A DNA stretch of 64,000 nt from assembly GCF_016765675.1 (NCBI RefSeq), contig NZ_JAESWB010000115.1, positions 1 to 64,000 of the forward strand, written 5' to 3'. The stretch comes from Neobacillus paridis (GTDB lineage Bacteria > Bacillota > Bacilli > Bacillales > Cytobacillaceae). The notes beneath the pieces were generated by a model. The model ran no database searches, was not told where the DNA came from, and saw only the letters and a list, made by a program, of their open reading frames with translations. Shown here one piece after another: positions 28,757-38,435 of the stretch; the stretch's first letter is position 1, and the number at the start of each line of letters is the position of its first letter. The position numbers and the translations under genes were made by a program.

Positions 28757-29701
28757 CTAATCATTTAGAGCGGTTTTTAATGTCTTCAAGTTCTTATTCA
28801 TCAATGAAAAATATGTTTCTTTATGATTCAGATTATCTGTTGTTAAAACCGCCAAATTATGAACTGGCAGCGCTCGGGCACCAATCTCCTGCTGGACTAT
28901 TTTTCCCAGCTTTGATTGAACATTTTGCTCAAATAAAATGTATTTTAAACCTTCTCGATCGGCTAAAGAAATGATTTTTTCCAGAGCCTTTTGTGTTGGC
29001 TCATTGGTCGTGGAGAGTCCGGAAATACTAATTTGTTCCAGTCCATAACGATTTTCCCAATACCCAAATGCAGCGTGGGTTACAATGATTTGTTTATGCT
29101 TTGCCTTGGAGATCGTAGATGCAAATTGCCGATTTAATTCATTTAATTTTGCTGCCAGCTTCTGATAGTTTTGATTAAAATATGCCTTTTGCTTTGGCAT
29201 TTTTTTACTTAATTGATCGCGAATCACACCAGCCATTTCCTTTGCGTACAGTGGGTCAAGCCATACATGAGGGTTAATATCGCCATGTAAATTATGATCC
29301 TGATCATGGTCATGGTCTTCTTTTTTATAGCTGTTGTCTTGCGGAAGCTGAAGCTTCTCAGCGACAGGGACCATGGTTACATGTTGATTTTTCAACGTTT
29401 CCTTTGCCTTCTCAACAAATCCTTCCAGACCAAGTCCAATGTAGAAAAAAAGGTCTGAATCGGCTAGGTTCATCATATCCTTTTGCGATGGCTCGAAGGT
29501 ATGTTCATCAGAACCAGGGGGATAGATCGTGTTTACATGAACGTATTTTCCGCCTATTTGCTCCGAAAAATATTGCAGCGGGTATACCGTTGTATAGATT
29601 TGCAGCTGCCCCTTCTTTTTGGCAGTATGCTCATTTGTACATGCAGATAATAAGATGCTTAATGGTAAAAAGACTGATAGAATAATAATAAATTTCTTCA
29701 T
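28757..29701 (-). CDS. znuA: Zinc ABC transporter substrate-binding lipoprotein (ZnuA/AdcA type)
   Basis: 314 residues. Signal peptide with lipobox LLSAC (Cys21). The cluster A-I fold has metal-site motifs SDEHTFEPS, NPHVWLDP and VTHAAFGYW, plus a His/Asp-rich loop (EDHDHDQDHNLHGD, about residues 128-141) typical of zinc rather than manganese binders. It delivers zinc to a membrane permease, which is not in this window. Two Zur-like boxes lie upstream. Confidence 0.88.
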   Translation of the reverse strand: MKKFIIILSVFLPLSILLSACTNEHTAKKKGQLQIYTTVYPLQYFSEQIGGKYVHVNTIYPPGSDEHTFEPSQKDMMNLADSDLFFYIGLGLEGFVEKAKETLKNQHVTMVPVAEKLQLPQDNSYKKEDHDHDQDHNLHGDINPHVWLDPLYAKEMAGVIRDQLSKKMPKQKAYFNQNYQKLAAKLNELNRQFASTISKAKHKQIIVTHAAFGYWENRYGLEQISISGLSTTNEPTQKALEKIISLADREGLKYILFEQNVQSKLGKIVQQEIGARALPVHNLAVLTTDNLNHKETYFSLMNKNLKTLKTALND

Positions 29702-29718
29702 ATAAGCCCCCTTGAATT

Positions 29719-29740
29719 AAATCGTACTTATTCCGATTTA
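29719..29740. promoter_or_regulatory. Putative Zur box 1
   Basis: AAATCGTACTTATTCCGATT is close to the Bacillus Zur palindrome AAATCGTAATNATTACGATTT. It lies just upstream of the znuA-like gene and would repress it when zinc is plentiful. Confidence 0.68.
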
Positions 29741-29761
29741 TTGTTCAAAAAAATTTAGTTG

Positions 29762-29783
29762 TAATCCGTAACGATTCCGATTA
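29762..29783. promoter_or_regulatory. Putative Zur box 2
   Basis: TAATCCGTAACGATTCCGAT is a second, weaker match (core CGTAACGATTCCG versus CGTAATNATTACG), centred 43 bp from the first. The spacing is four helical turns, which suits cooperative binding. Confidence 0.55.
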
Positions 29784-29892
29784 ACATTAGTATATTACAA
29801 GAAATCCGGGGAAAATGCAAGAGTAAAAATATTTGTTTAAAACTTCGGTTATTTTGTATCATAAAGGGAGAGATAGAGAGGATGTGGTGATG

Positions 29893-30465
29893 ATGAAAAA
29901 TGGGACAATGTTACAAGAGATCCTTGCATACAACCAGAAGTTTGTGGAAAATCGAGAATATGAGAAATATGAAACAACAAAATATCCGAACAAAAAGATG
30001 GTCATTTTGACATGTATGGATACTCGTCTCCTTGAACTCTTGCCAAAGGCCTTAAATTTGGGAAACGGAGATGCAAAGGTCATCAAAAATGCAGGGGCAC
30101 TTGTATCACATCCGTTTGGCAGTATTATGCGGAGTATCTTAATCGCGGTATATGAATTACAGGCTAAGGAAGTATTAGTGATCGCCCACCATGATTGCGG
30201 AATGAGCGGGTTAAAGGCCGAATCGGTTTTAACGCATATGAAGGAACAGGGAATTACCGAGGAAACGCTGAATACTTTAGCTTTTTCCGGAATTGATATT
30301 AATCATTGGCTTCACGGCTTTGATAGTGTCAACGACAGTGTTTCTCACAGCGTGGACATCATTAAAAATCATCCGCTGATGCCAAAAAATGTACCGGTTC
30401 ATGGCTTAGTGATTGATCCTAAAACGGGAAAGCTTGACCTCATCGTTAACGGTTATCAAGATTGA
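29893..30465 (+). CDS. ytiB: Beta-class carbonic anhydrase YtiB
   Basis: 190 residues from ATG 29893; the in-frame ATG at 29890 is equally possible and the frame is open to 29833. Zinc ligands and catalytic dyad are TCMDTRL (Cys41, Asp43, Arg45) and AHHDCGM (His99, Cys102). The tail [21 protein letters not shown] is strongly conserved with B. subtilis YtiB. It interconverts CO2 and bicarbonate. Divergent from the znuA-like gene and convergent with yidD, overlapping it by 10 bp at the 3' ends. Confidence 0.9.
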   Translation: MKNGTMLQEILAYNQKFVENREYEKYETTKYPNKKMVILTCMDTRLLELLPKALNLGNGDAKVIKNAGALVSHPFGSIMRSILIAVYELQAKEVLVIAHHDCGMSGLKAESVLTHMKEQGITEETLNTLAFSGIDINHWLHGFDSVNDSVSHSVDIIKNHPLMPKNVPVHGLVIDPKTGKLDLIVNGYQD

Positions 30466-30701
30466 TGTTTTTTTCGATCCTCCCATGTTTCCGGAACGGG
30501 ATCCAGTCCCCCCGGGTGCAATGGATGGCATTTTAAGATTCTTTTTACTGCCAAATATCCGCCCTTTACGGCACCAAAGCGCTTGACAGCTTCTAATCCA
30601 TATTGGGAACAGGTCGGGTAAAAGCGGCATGTCGGCGGTTTCAAGGGTGAAATCGCGACTTGGTAAAAACGGATCAGTGAAATAAATATTTTTTTCAGCA
30701 T
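30456..30701 (-). CDS. yidD: Membrane protein insertion efficiency factor YidD
   Basis: 81 residues with the DUF37 signature: an N-terminal amphipathic helix ([18 protein letters not shown]), [39 protein letters not shown]. It acts with YidC-type insertases at the inner face of the membrane. B. subtilis ytjA is the equivalent and is also next to ytiB. Confidence 0.93.
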   Translation of the reverse strand: MLKKIFISLIRFYQVAISPLKPPTCRFYPTCSQYGLEAVKRFGAVKGGYLAVKRILKCHPLHPGGLDPVPETWEDRKKHQS

Positions 30702-30773
30702 CCTCGGTTTCTCCTTTGAGTGGTTATTTTCAAGATACCATATTTAAGACGGAATCATACAGGTTTTTGCCTG

Positions 30774-30803
30774 TAAAAAAACTCGCCTATTCAGCGAGTT
30801 TTT
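30774..30803. terminator. Terminator between ytzI-like gene and yidD
   Basis: AAAAACTCGC pairs with GCGAGTTTTT around a seven-base loop. Serves the minus-strand gene ending at 30805 and isolates yidD. Confidence 0.82.
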
Positions 30804-30804
30804 A

Positions 30805-30984
30805 TTATACATTTTGCTTCCGCTCTTTTTCATCATTTAATTTTAGTAAATGATTATTTTCCAGCGGATCCGGATCAACCGTGTGCTTAAAGGAATAGGC
30901 TTTTGAGGTTGTAATCACAGCCAATAACAGTACAACAAAAACAATAATGATCGATACCACTAAAACAGTAGTCAACTCTACCAT
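30805..30984 (-). CDS. ytzI: Small single-pass membrane protein, YtzI-like
   Basis: 59 residues: a hydrophobic N-terminal segment (VLVVSIIIVFVVLLLAVI) followed by SKAYSFKHTVDPDPLENNHLLKL and a charged tail. The segment after the membrane anchor resembles B. subtilis YtzI (SYKHSVDP). ATG at 30984 touches the run GGGGGG, too close for normal initiation; TTG at 30975 sits nine bases from it and may be the true start. Function unknown. Confidence 0.72.
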   Translation of the reverse strand: MVELTTVLVVSIIIVFVVLLLAVITTSKAYSFKHTVDPDPLENNHLLKLNDEKERKQNV

Positions 30985-31065
30985 CCCCCCTTATTTCAAT
31001 ATTGTACCATGAAAAATGAAAAGGAAACTGACTTTTCAGTTTCCTCTTCGCGTTAGTATGTAAAT

Positions 31066-31329
31066 TTAATGGATATTCCTTGGATAATAAATATGTGCTC
31101 GCTGCTGCCCATATTGTTCTTGAGCAAATTTCCCCTTTAAGCTTTCAATCAAATACAGCCCCATTAAATCATACAACTCTTGTTTATCCATTTCATGAAT
31201 TAAAGCCAACAGGTCCTCGTATGACATTTCCTCTAAAAAAGCAAACGCGAGCATATCAATGTCTTCTTCATCACCTGTAAGTTTGTTGCGATACATTTCA
31301 AATAATTCATCAATTAGTTTCAATTTCAA
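31066..31329 (-). CDS. Conserved small protein, DUF6154-like
   Basis: 87 residues, acidic and mostly helical: LIDELFEMYRNKLTGDEEDIDMLAFAFLEEMSYEDLLALI. It resembles a family of short Bacillus proteins (DUF6154). AGGTGCTTG region precedes the ATG on the minus strand. No catalytic motif and no membrane segment; function unknown. Lies alone between ytzI and the next plus-strand gene. Confidence 0.7.
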   Translation of the reverse strand: MKLKLIDELFEMYRNKLTGDEEDIDMLAFAFLEEMSYEDLLALIHEMDKQELYDLMGLYLIESLKGKFAQEQYGQQRAHIYYPRNIH

Positions 31330-31521
31330 GCACCTCCCATTAGTATTCTTTCCTTATGGTATTCCCTTAAGTAACTAAAAAATATTTCCAAATTTACTGA
31401 AAAATCTGTAATTTATTGTTTATATATTATATCTTATTCAATTTGGAAAAATGAATCGAAATTTGGCAGAGAATAAATTTTTTCTTTTTGCAGATGACTA
31501 AAAATGAAAAGGGGTGGAAAA

Positions 31522-31848
31522 ATGGAAGACCAAAAGAAAACCTATTATATTGATGTAGGTACGGGGGGAATTTCCCGAAGTGCCACAGCATCGACTTGGA
31601 GCTACAAAATTGAAGCAACAGATGCAGAAATTTCACAGCTTCGGGCCTTAATGGATCAAAATCACACAACTGAATGGAAAAACTTTTTTAGGGCTCATGT
31701 TCCTTATGTTCAATATCATTATGACCGGCAAAATGATGCTTATGACAGCACCATTCAGCAAATCTACGGAATGTTATATCAACTTGGTGATGAAGAGGCT
31801 AAAAATCATATTGCAACCATGAATATTTTACCACACAATAACGAGTAA
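31522..31848 (+). CDS. Conserved hypothetical protein
   Basis: 108 residues from ATG 31522, which has AAGGGGTGG five bases upstream; the ATG at 31504 lies before that site. The sequence starts TYYIDVGTGGISRSATASTWSY and contains HVPYVQYHYDRQNDAYD. I recognise it as a protein common in Bacillus genomes, but no function can be read from it. A terminator follows at once, so it is monocistronic. Confidence 0.75.
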   Translation: MEDQKKTYYIDVGTGGISRSATASTWSYKIEATDAEISQLRALMDQNHTTEWKNFFRAHVPYVQYHYDRQNDAYDSTIQQIYGMLYQLGDEEAKNHIATMNILPHNNE

Positions 31849-31882
31849 AGGAAAATCCAAATTCGAGGATTTTCCTTTTTTC
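31849..31882 (+). terminator. Terminator after the hypothetical gene
   Basis: GGAAAATCC and GGATTTTCC pair around an eight-base loop and are followed by TTTTTT. Confidence 0.87.
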
Positions 31883-31922
31883 GTATATAATCTTTTTAGA
31901 TACATGAGTGGAGATGGATTTT

Positions 31923-32399
31923 ATGAGATTTCAGTTTTTCGATGATCACGGAAATAATGTGGAGTTAGCTTTTTCAAAGCAGGTGTTTGCCGAGGAAGCA
32001 GGGCATGTGTTGATTATCAGTAAAATCGGGAAGAGCTGGGTTCTGACCGACCATAAAAAGAGAGGGCTGGAATTCCCCGGCGGCAAAAGGGAACAGGGTG
32101 AAACGTTGGAGGAGGCGGCAAGGCGGGAGGCTTTTGAAGAAACAGGAGCAATTTTTAAGGAATTAAAGCAAATTGCTGAATACAGAGTTACTGAAGAAAA
32201 CGGCTCGTTTGTAAAGGCAGTTTTTTGGGGAAAAGTAAGCAATCTGGAGAAGTCGAGCCATTATTTTGAAACCAATGGTCCGGTTTTGATAGACGGTGAT
32301 CTGCTCAAGCGGCGGTTTGGTCCGGAGTATAGCTTTATTATGAAGGACAAGGTTGTCGAGGAATGTATCAAATATATCGAACAGCAGCAAAAAGAATAG
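31923..32399 (+). CDS. ytkD: Nudix nucleoside triphosphatase YtkD
   Basis: 158 residues from ATG 31923, matching the length of B. subtilis YtkD; an upstream in-frame ATG at 31908 is likely not used. The Nudix box is complete at residues 53-75 (GGKREQGETLEEAARREAFEETG). YtkD sanitises oxidised nucleotides such as 8-oxo-dGTP. The conserved C-terminal EYSFIMKD is present. Converges with the ABC permease gene. Confidence 0.88.
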   Translation: MRFQFFDDHGNNVELAFSKQVFAEEAGHVLIISKIGKSWVLTDHKKRGLEFPGGKREQGETLEEAARREAFEETGAIFKELKQIAEYRVTEENGSFVKAVFWGKVSNLEKSSHYFETNGPVLIDGDLLKRRFGPEYSFIMKDKVVEECIKYIEQQQKE

Positions 32400-32415
32400 C
32401 AGACATACGAACCTG

Positions 32416-33222
32416 CTATTCTTTGATTAATTTCTTTTCCAATAAATCAACAAGCTGATACATAACTGTAGCCAATACGGCTATTACAAAAAGTGATAAA
32501 AACACGAGGGTAAAATTAAATACTTGGAATCCATAGATGATCATATAACCTAACCCTCTGGACGAAACTAAAAATTCTCCCACAATCACGCCAACCCAGG
32601 ATAGCCCGACATTGACTTTTAACGTCGAAATAATGGTCGGAAAACTTGCCGGTATAATTGCTTCTTTAAAACATTGAAAGCGTGTTGCTCCAAAGGTTTG
32701 GAGCACTTTTAAATAATTGGGATCGACCTCTTTAAATGAAGTATAGACAACAATCGCGGTAATGATAACACAGATAATGACGCCATTGGCAATGATTGAA
32801 GTGTATCCGGGGCTCAGAGCAACAATGATAACTGGCCCCAGGGCGACCTTCGGCATGGCGTTAAAAATGACCAGGTAGGGGTCGAGAATGTTGGACAGCA
32901 TCGGTGACCACCAAAGAAGGGCAGCAATGATGACGCCAAGAGCAGTCGCAATAATAAAGCTGGCAACCGTTTCTGTTAATGTTACTCCTAAATTAGCTGC
33001 TAATGAACCGTCTTGTATTTTCTCAAAAAACAGCTTCCATATTTTATTGGGAGAACTAAAAATTAGCGGGTCAATCCACTGCATCCTGCTTAACAATTCC
33101 CAGCTTGCAAAAACAAACGCGAGAATAATCAGCTGATAAAAGCGGACCCATCTTTTTTCAATTTTTAACGACTGAAGATAGTTTTGATGAAGGAGTTCGA
33201 TCTTATTCCGATTTTCGTTCAA
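32416..33222 (-). CDS. ytlD: ABC transporter permease YtlD
   Basis: About 268 residues with five or six membrane segments and the permease EAA-type loop ([19 protein letters not shown]). It belongs to the SsuC/TauC group. TTG at 33222 is proposed as the start: it overlaps the end of ytlC, GGAG lies just upstream, and the N terminus then compares well with B. subtilis YtlD; the open frame reaches 33375 but runs inside ytlC. Substrate unknown. Confidence 0.82.
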   Translation of the reverse strand: MNENRNKIELLHQNYLQSLKIEKRWVRFYQLIILAFVFASWELLSRMQWIDPLIFSSPNKIWKLFFEKIQDGSLAANLGVTLTETVASFIIATALGVIIAALLWWSPMLSNILDPYLVIFNAMPKVALGPVIIVALSPGYTSIIANGVIICVIITAIVVYTSFKEVDPNYLKVLQTFGATRFQCFKEAIIPASFPTIISTLKVNVGLSWVGVIVGEFLVSSRGLGYMIIYGFQVFNFTLVFLSLFVIAVLATVMYQLVDLLEKKLIKE

Positions 33223-33982
33223 GGGTCTCCAACTCCTTCCAAATTGCTTGAAACACAGAAGAATACAAAAAGTGATTTCTTGCTTCGAACGGGGATAATT
33301 TTCGTAATTCCTCCGGTATTTCAAATGTTTTATGGATTGTTCCCGGTCGAGATGACAGCAAAAATACACGGTCACTCATGGCAATAGCCTCTCCAATATC
33401 GTGGGTAACGAGAATCGCCGTTTTGCCGAAATCTTTTAAGGTCTGCGAAACTAAGTCTTCCAGCTTTAGCTTTGTTTGATAATCCAACGCGGAGAAAGGT
33501 TCATCCAGCATCAACAGCTTTGGTTCCGTTGCCAATGTTCGAACTAATGCTACACGCTGTCTCATCCCGCCAGATAGTTGCTTTGGCAGTTGTTTTTCGA
33601 CACCGCCGTTTAATCCCATCTGTTTTAATAGGTTGAGAGCGTTCGACCTTGTTTTTGGGTTAAGCTGTTTTGCTAATTTTAGACCTAAGAGGATATTTTC
33701 TTCAATCGTTTTCCAGGGAAAAAGGTAATCTTGCTGAAGCATATAGCCGATTGTATTTTTGGTAGTGGCAACGGGTTTATTTTCTAATAAAACGGCACCT
33801 TCCGTTGGTTTCAGCAGACTCGAGATAATTGAAAGCAGGGTGGTTTTTCCACAGCCACTTGGGCCGAGAAGGGAGACAAATTCTCCCTCCTCAACGGTAA
33901 GATTAATATTGGAGAGGGCCGTGGTTCGTAAGGCTTTGGTAAAATACGTGTGGTGAACATCTTGAACTTTCAAGAAACTCAT
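33203..33982 (-). CDS. ytlC: ABC transporter ATP-binding protein YtlC
   Basis: 259 residues with Walker [11 protein letters not shown], signature [16 protein letters not shown], Walker [13 protein letters not shown] and the H-loop VTHDIGEA. It energises the YtlD permease. Located 23 bp after ytlA in the same minus-strand operon; ends inside the proposed ytlD start, so the two are probably coupled. Confidence 0.92.
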   Translation of the reverse strand: MSFLKVQDVHHTYFTKALRTTALSNINLTVEEGEFVSLLGPSGCGKTTLLSIISSLLKPTEGAVLLENKPVATTKNTIGYMLQQDYLFPWKTIEENILLGLKLAKQLNPKTRSNALNLLKQMGLNGGVEKQLPKQLSGGMRQRVALVRTLATEPKLLMLDEPFSALDYQTKLKLEDLVSQTLKDFGKTAILVTHDIGEAIAMSDRVFLLSSRPGTIHKTFEIPEELRKLSPFEARNHFLYSSVFQAIWKELETLERKSE

Positions 33983-34005
33983 CTTGTTACGGCCTCCCTT
34001 TCCGT

Positions 34006-35022
34006 TTATTTTTCAATGACTTTTTCGGCAATTTCTGTGTTTACAAGCGTTTTATGGGCAACTTCCTGGGGAAGCTCTCCAGCCTCTTTCATGATATTTT
34101 GCAGATTGTTCCACTCTTCTTCATCCAGGATCGGATCGGTTGCGAAGCTGCCCTGGTTTTTATAGCGTTCTACAACAGTTGTCATAATATCTAAATCGGT
34201 ATCCGGAAAGTACGGTTCCACCGCCTTGGCGATTTCTGCAGCACTGTGGTCCTTAACCCATTGCTGCGCTTTATAAATAGCTTTTGTAAATTTTTCAATG
34301 GTGTCTTTGTGTTCTTTTATATAGCTTTTTTTCGCCATAAACGTTGTATAGGGAACATGACCGGATTCTTTTCCAAAGGAGGCGACAATGTGGCCTTTTC
34401 CTTCTTTTTCAAAAATACTGGCCGTCGGTTCAAATAATTGTACAAATTCACCGGTTCCGGAAGCAAAGGCATTGGCAATATTAGCAAATTCAATATTTTG
34501 GATTAAATTTAAATCTTTGTGTGGATCAATACCGTGCTTCTTTAACACGAATTCACCGACCATTTGCGGCATGCCGCCTTTCCGCTGTCCAAGAAAGGTT
34601 GTTCCCTTTAATTGCTCCCATGAGAAGTTATCGATTTTCTTGCGGGCAACCAGGAAGGTGCCGTCGGTTTGGGTGACTTGCGCAAAATTTATCACCGGAT
34701 CATTCGAGCCCTGGGCATATACATAAATGGATGTCTCTGAACCAACAAGAGCGACATCGGCCCCGCCGGAGAGAAGGGTCGTCATTGTTTTGTCACCGCC
34801 GGGAGTTGTTGTTAAAGTGACATCCAAACCTTCTTCTTTAAAAAATCCCTTTGCTAAGGCAACGTATTCCGGAGCATAGAAGATCGAGCGGGTTACTTCG
34901 GCAATACGAACTTTCTCCAGTTTCTTCGGCTCTTTTCCAGAGTCATTATTACAAGCAGCCAATGGTATCATAAGAATAGCGATTAAAGCTAAGGAGAAAC
35001 TGATTTTTAACCATTTATTCAT
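34006..35022 (-). CDS. ytlA: ABC transporter substrate-binding lipoprotein YtlA
   Basis: 338 residues. Signal peptide with lipobox PLAAC (Cys24), then an NMT1/SsuA-like periplasmic binding fold (EVTRSIFYAPEYVALAKGFFKEEGLDVTL). Similar proteins bind sulfonates, nitrate or thiamine precursors. No riboswitch or sulfur box is visible in the 107 bp upstream, so the ligand is left open. First gene of ytlA-ytlC-ytlD. Confidence 0.86.
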   Translation of the reverse strand: MNKWLKISFSLALIAILMIPLAACNNDSGKEPKKLEKVRIAEVTRSIFYAPEYVALAKGFFKEEGLDVTLTTTPGGDKTMTTLLSGGADVALVGSETSIYVYAQGSNDPVINFAQVTQTDGTFLVARKKIDNFSWEQLKGTTFLGQRKGGMPQMVGEFVLKKHGIDPHKDLNLIQNIEFANIANAFASGTGEFVQLFEPTASIFEKEGKGHIVASFGKESGHVPYTTFMAKKSYIKEHKDTIEKFTKAIYKAQQWVKDHSAAEIAKAVEPYFPDTDLDIMTTVVERYKNQGSFATDPILDEEEWNNLQNIMKEAGELPQEVAHKTLVNTEIAEKVIEK

Positions 35023-35129
35023 AAATGTTAAACCTCCTTAATATGGGCTGATTACCTATGATAATGTATGAAAAGGAGTAAAATGTGTGATTACCCGGTG
35101 TTTAATTTTTTTCAAAAGGATGAATCCAG

Positions 35130-35918
35130 ATGAATAATGACAACGGAATGATTGTTGAGGTTACACGGTTCCCATCTCCTAATCCAAATGTGGAATTAAA
35201 GGAAATTACTTATCTTTCCAATGGATTAAGGGTAAAGGGGATGTTGGCGGAACCGAAAAATGAACAAGTATCGGATGGTTTTCTTTATCTGCGCGGCGGC
35301 ATTAAAAATGTCGGTAAAGTTCGGCCAGCGCGGATTGCCCAATTTGCACAAGAGGGCTTTGTTGTCTTTGCACCCTATTATCGGGGAAACCAAGGCGGGG
35401 AAGGGAATGAGGATTTCGCCGGTGAGGATCGGGAAGATGCTTTTGCAGCATTTCAATTGCTGCAATCGCTGCCACAGATTCGGAACGTTCATATTTTTGG
35501 CTTTTCTCGGGGCGGAGTCATGGCGCTAATGACCGGGAATCAGTTTCCGCAAGCTGCTTCACTGGTTACATGGGGCGGAGTCAGCGATATGAGCTTAACT
35601 TATTGGGAACGCAAGGATTTAAGGAGAATGATGAAGCGGGTGATTGGTGGAACACCGGCAAAATATCCGCAAAGGTACAAATCGAGAACACCTTTATATG
35701 AACTTGAAAAAATGTCGGCACCGATCCTGATTATTCACGGTGTTAAAGATCATAATGTTTCCATTGAGCATGCTCACCGGCTGGAAAGGCGGCTGAAAGA
35801 ATTGGCGAAACCCGTTGAGTGCTGGTATTTTGCCGAATTTACCCATTACTTTCCTCCTGTAGTGAATCGTAAAGTTGTCCAAGATTTAACGAGATGGATG
35901 AAAAATCAGTGTAAATGA
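35130..35918 (+). CDS. ytmA: Alpha/beta hydrolase of the prolyl-oligopeptidase type, YtmA
   Basis: 262 residues. Nucleophile elbow GFSRGGVMAL places the catalytic Ser at 126; LIIHGVKDHNVSIEHA and the terminal FAEFTHYF hold the acid and His. The N-terminal beta region (YLSNGLRVKGMLAEPKNE) is typical of DUF-type S9 peptidases. Matches B. subtilis YtmA in position, next to ytmB and pckA. Substrate unknown. Confidence 0.85.
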   Translation: MNNDNGMIVEVTRFPSPNPNVELKEITYLSNGLRVKGMLAEPKNEQVSDGFLYLRGGIKNVGKVRPARIAQFAQEGFVVFAPYYRGNQGGEGNEDFAGEDREDAFAAFQLLQSLPQIRNVHIFGFSRGGVMALMTGNQFPQAASLVTWGGVSDMSLTYWERKDLRRMMKRVIGGTPAKYPQRYKSRTPLYELEKMSAPILIIHGVKDHNVSIEHAHRLERRLKELAKPVECWYFAEFTHYFPPVVNRKVVQDLTRWMKNQCK

Positions 35919-35959
35919 TGATAAGATAGAGGTATCAATTGGAGAGGAGCGGATTTTAT

Positions 35960-36202
35960 ATGGGAATGCCCCTTGAATTAAACACCCTGATTGTGACGAA
36001 GGGAAGAGAGATAAGAATTGAGGAAAATCTATTTCAGTTAGAAAAAGAAGGGTACAGACTCTACCCGATTGAAATTCCACTCGATATCAGAAAAACTCTT
36101 GAAAGCAATTCCAGCGGTTCAGCATTGATTAAGAAGCTGGAATGGGAAAATAACAAAACGACGATTACTTATCAACTCATTTCATTGAACTCGACAAATT
36201 AG
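35960..36202 (+). CDS. ytmB: Conserved small protein YtmB (DUF2584)
   Basis: 80 residues from ATG 35960 (MGMPLELNTLIVTKGRE), preceded by GGAGAGGAG; an upstream in-frame ATG at 35939 lies before that site. Family of unknown function in Bacillus. It follows ytmA by 41 bp and probably shares its transcript. Confidence 0.8.
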   Translation: MGMPLELNTLIVTKGREIRIEENLFQLEKEGYRLYPIEIPLDIRKTLESNSSGSALIKKLEWENNKTTITYQLISLNSTN

Positions 36203-36221
36203 ATCACAGTTTTATCCATAA

Positions 36222-36256
36222 AAAATGGTGCCCTTCAAGGAAATGGGCACCATTTT
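36222..36256. terminator. Bidirectional terminator between ytmB and pckA
   Basis: AAAATGGTGCCC and GGGCACCATTTT form a 12-bp perfect stem with A and T flanks on both sides. Confidence 0.88.
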
Positions 36257-36263
36257 AGTTTAT

Positions 36264-37850
36264 TTAGGCAATCGGTCCGCCTTTTTCGGCAATTTCAGTG
36301 GCAACGTTTTGGAATTTTTTAAAGTTTTCCCGGAATTTGGCTGCAAGTTCCTTCGCTTTTTCAGCGTAAGCTTGTGGGTCATGCCAAGTTTTGCTTGGCT
36401 GCAGAACCTCGTCTGGCACGCCAGCGATATGAAGCGGAATATTTAAGCCAAAGATTTCGTCGGTGACTGTTTCGACATGGTTTAATTCACCTTCAAGTGC
36501 GGCCTGCACCATCGCTCTTGTGTAGGAAAGCTTCATCCTGCTGCCAACACCGTATTCTCCGCCGGTCCAGCCTGTATTGACTAGGAAGACGTTGACGTTA
36601 TGCTCGAGAATTTTATCTCCCAGCATTTCCGCGTAACGGGTCGCTGGTAATGGCATGAACGGAGCTCCAAAGCAAGTCGAGAAAGTTGCTTCCGGAGTGG
36701 TGACACCGCGCTCAGTGCCGGCAAGCTTTGAGGTATAACCGCTTAAGAAATGGTACATGGCCTGTTCTTTCGTTAATTTTGCAATAGGCGGCAGCACGCC
36801 GAAGGCATCAGCAGTTAAAAACACGATTGTATGTGGATGACCGGCAATACTAGGAATGACACTATTATCAATGTTTTCAAGTGGATAGGCAGCCCTTGTA
36901 TTTTCCGTTAAGGTATTGTCGTCGTAATCGGCAATCCTTGATTCTTGGTTGACGATGACGTTTTCCAAGACAGTTCCAAAGCGAATGGCATCAAAGATTT
37001 GCGGTTCTTTTTCATGCGAAAGATTGATACATTTAGCATAGCAGCCGCCTTCAATATTAAAGACGCCATGGGACGACCAGCCGTGTTCATCGTCACCAAT
37101 TAGCTTCCGATTCGGATCGGCTGACAGCGTTGTCTTTCCAGTTCCGGATAATCCAAAGAATAAGGCAACGTCACCTTCTTGACCAACATTTGCCGAGCAG
37201 TGCATGGAAAAAATATTCTTTTCAGGAAGTAAGAAATTCATAATCGAGAAGATCGACTTTTTCATTTCTCCTGCATACTCAGTCCCGCCAATAAGAACAA
37301 TTCGGCGCTCAAACGATATAATAATAAAGGTTTCCGAATTGGTTCCATCTACTGCAGGATCCGCTTTAAAATTAGGAGCAGCGATGACAGTGAATTGGGC
37401 ATCATGCGCTAAAAGCTCATCCTCTGTCGGACGAATGAACAATTGATGAACGAAAAGATTATGCCAAGCCAATTCATTAATCACTTGAATCGGCAATCTC
37501 GATTTTTTATCTGCACCGGCAAATCCTTTGAATACAAATACATCTTCCTTCTGTCTTAAATACTGAAGGACTTTATGATAAAGATTTGTAAATACTTCCT
37601 CAGAGATAGGTTGGTTTGTTGAACCCCAGTCAATTTTATCTTTCGTTGATTTTTCTACAACAATAAATTTGTCTTTTGGAGAACGGCCTGTATATTTGCC
37701 GGTGGAGACACGTACTGCACCGGTTGAGGTCAACGTTCCTTCGTTTCGCGCCAAGATTTTTTCAACCAATTGGGGTACAGATAATTGCATTTGAACGTTC
37801 TTTTCTTTCAGTAACTGATTAAGTTCGTTTGGAACGTGAACAGAGTTCAT
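36264..37850 (-). CDS. pckA: Phosphoenolpyruvate carboxykinase (ATP)
   Basis: 528 residues. Kinase motif [14 protein letters not shown] with Lys near 239, [22 protein letters not shown] just after it, and [11 protein letters not shown] near the N terminus. It makes phosphoenolpyruvate from oxaloacetate for gluconeogenesis. Monocistronic; CCNN-type gluconeogenic control could act in the 230-bp upstream gap, but I see no firm site. Confidence 0.96.
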   Translation of the reverse strand: MNSVHVPNELNQLLKEKNVQMQLSVPQLVEKILARNEGTLTSTGAVRVSTGKYTGRSPKDKFIVVEKSTKDKIDWGSTNQPISEEVFTNLYHKVLQYLRQKEDVFVFKGFAGADKKSRLPIQVINELAWHNLFVHQLFIRPTEDELLAHDAQFTVIAAPNFKADPAVDGTNSETFIIISFERRIVLIGGTEYAGEMKKSIFSIMNFLLPEKNIFSMHCSANVGQEGDVALFFGLSGTGKTTLSADPNRKLIGDDEHGWSSHGVFNIEGGCYAKCINLSHEKEPQIFDAIRFGTVLENVIVNQESRIADYDDNTLTENTRAAYPLENIDNSVIPSIAGHPHTIVFLTADAFGVLPPIAKLTKEQAMYHFLSGYTSKLAGTERGVTTPEATFSTCFGAPFMPLPATRYAEMLGDKILEHNVNVFLVNTGWTGGEYGVGSRMKLSYTRAMVQAALEGELNHVETVTDEIFGLNIPLHIAGVPDEVLQPSKTWHDPQAYAEKAKELAAKFRENFKKFQNVATEIAEKGGPIA

Positions 37851-38030
37851 GGATCGGACCTTCCTTTTCTTGTTTTTAACGAAAAAATTGTCTTTAAATA
37901 GTATAACACAATTAAATGATTAGTCTATACTAATTATGTGAAAAAATTATGTCATCTTCCACTTTATACTATTCATTGAAAGAAAAAAAAGGAAGAACAA
38001 TTTATTATTAGAGCAATAGATTGAAAAATA

Positions 38031-38060
38031 TTGACATTGTTTCCAGTAGTACGTTATGAT
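38031..38060 (+). promoter_or_regulatory. Promoter of the metK transcript
   Basis: TTGACA at 38031-38036 and TATGAT at 38055-38060, 18-bp spacer, placed 20 bp before the first riboswitch helix. Confidence 0.78.
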
Positions 38061-38079
38061 TATATTTTGAACGGATACT

Positions 38080-38214
38080 CTCTTATCCCGAGCTGGTGGA
38101 GGGACGGGCCCAATGAAACCCAGCAACCTGCAACGAAGAAAATGTTTTTTTTCTATGCATTTTCTAGGCAAAGGTGCTAACCCAGATGCAAGGCTTGACC
38201 TTGAACGATAAGAG
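38080..38214 (+). ncRNA. SAM-I riboswitch (S box)
   Basis: Closing helix CTCTTATC/GATAAGAG, followed by the conserved GAGCTGGTGGAGGGACGG, GGCCCAATGAAACCCAGCAACC and the GGTGCTAA segment. It binds S-adenosylmethionine and favours the terminator hairpin downstream, reducing metK expression when SAM is high. The P3 arm has an A/T-rich extension (GAAAATG/CATTTTC). Confidence 0.94.
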
Positions 38215-38240
38215 CGAAAGGAATGAATTTAGTGTATTTT

Positions 38241-38271
38241 AACCTTTCCTCATTGATGGAAAGGTTTTTTG
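38241..38271 (+). terminator. Riboswitch expression-platform terminator
   Basis: AACCTTTCC and GGAAAGGTT pair around a seven-base loop, followed by a T run, 26 bp after the riboswitch aptamer. The 165-bp remainder up to metK carries no gene. Confidence 0.87.
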
Positions 38272-38435
38272 TTTTTAAGAAATTATTGGGGATAATGGTT
38301 CTTCTTAATAAATTTCCCATTTTTATTTCATACTACAAAGGGAATGAGTTCCGTTTAAATTAGAGGTTCAATATATTGTCAGCAACAGGCCATGTAGATA
38401 ACCTCATTTATTTCATTAATATAGGAGGAATTCAG

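Noticed and set aside
35023..35129. TPP riboswitch before the ytlA transporter operon
   Set aside because: The conserved CUGAGA and ACCUGA-type blocks of the thiamine riboswitch are not present in the gap.
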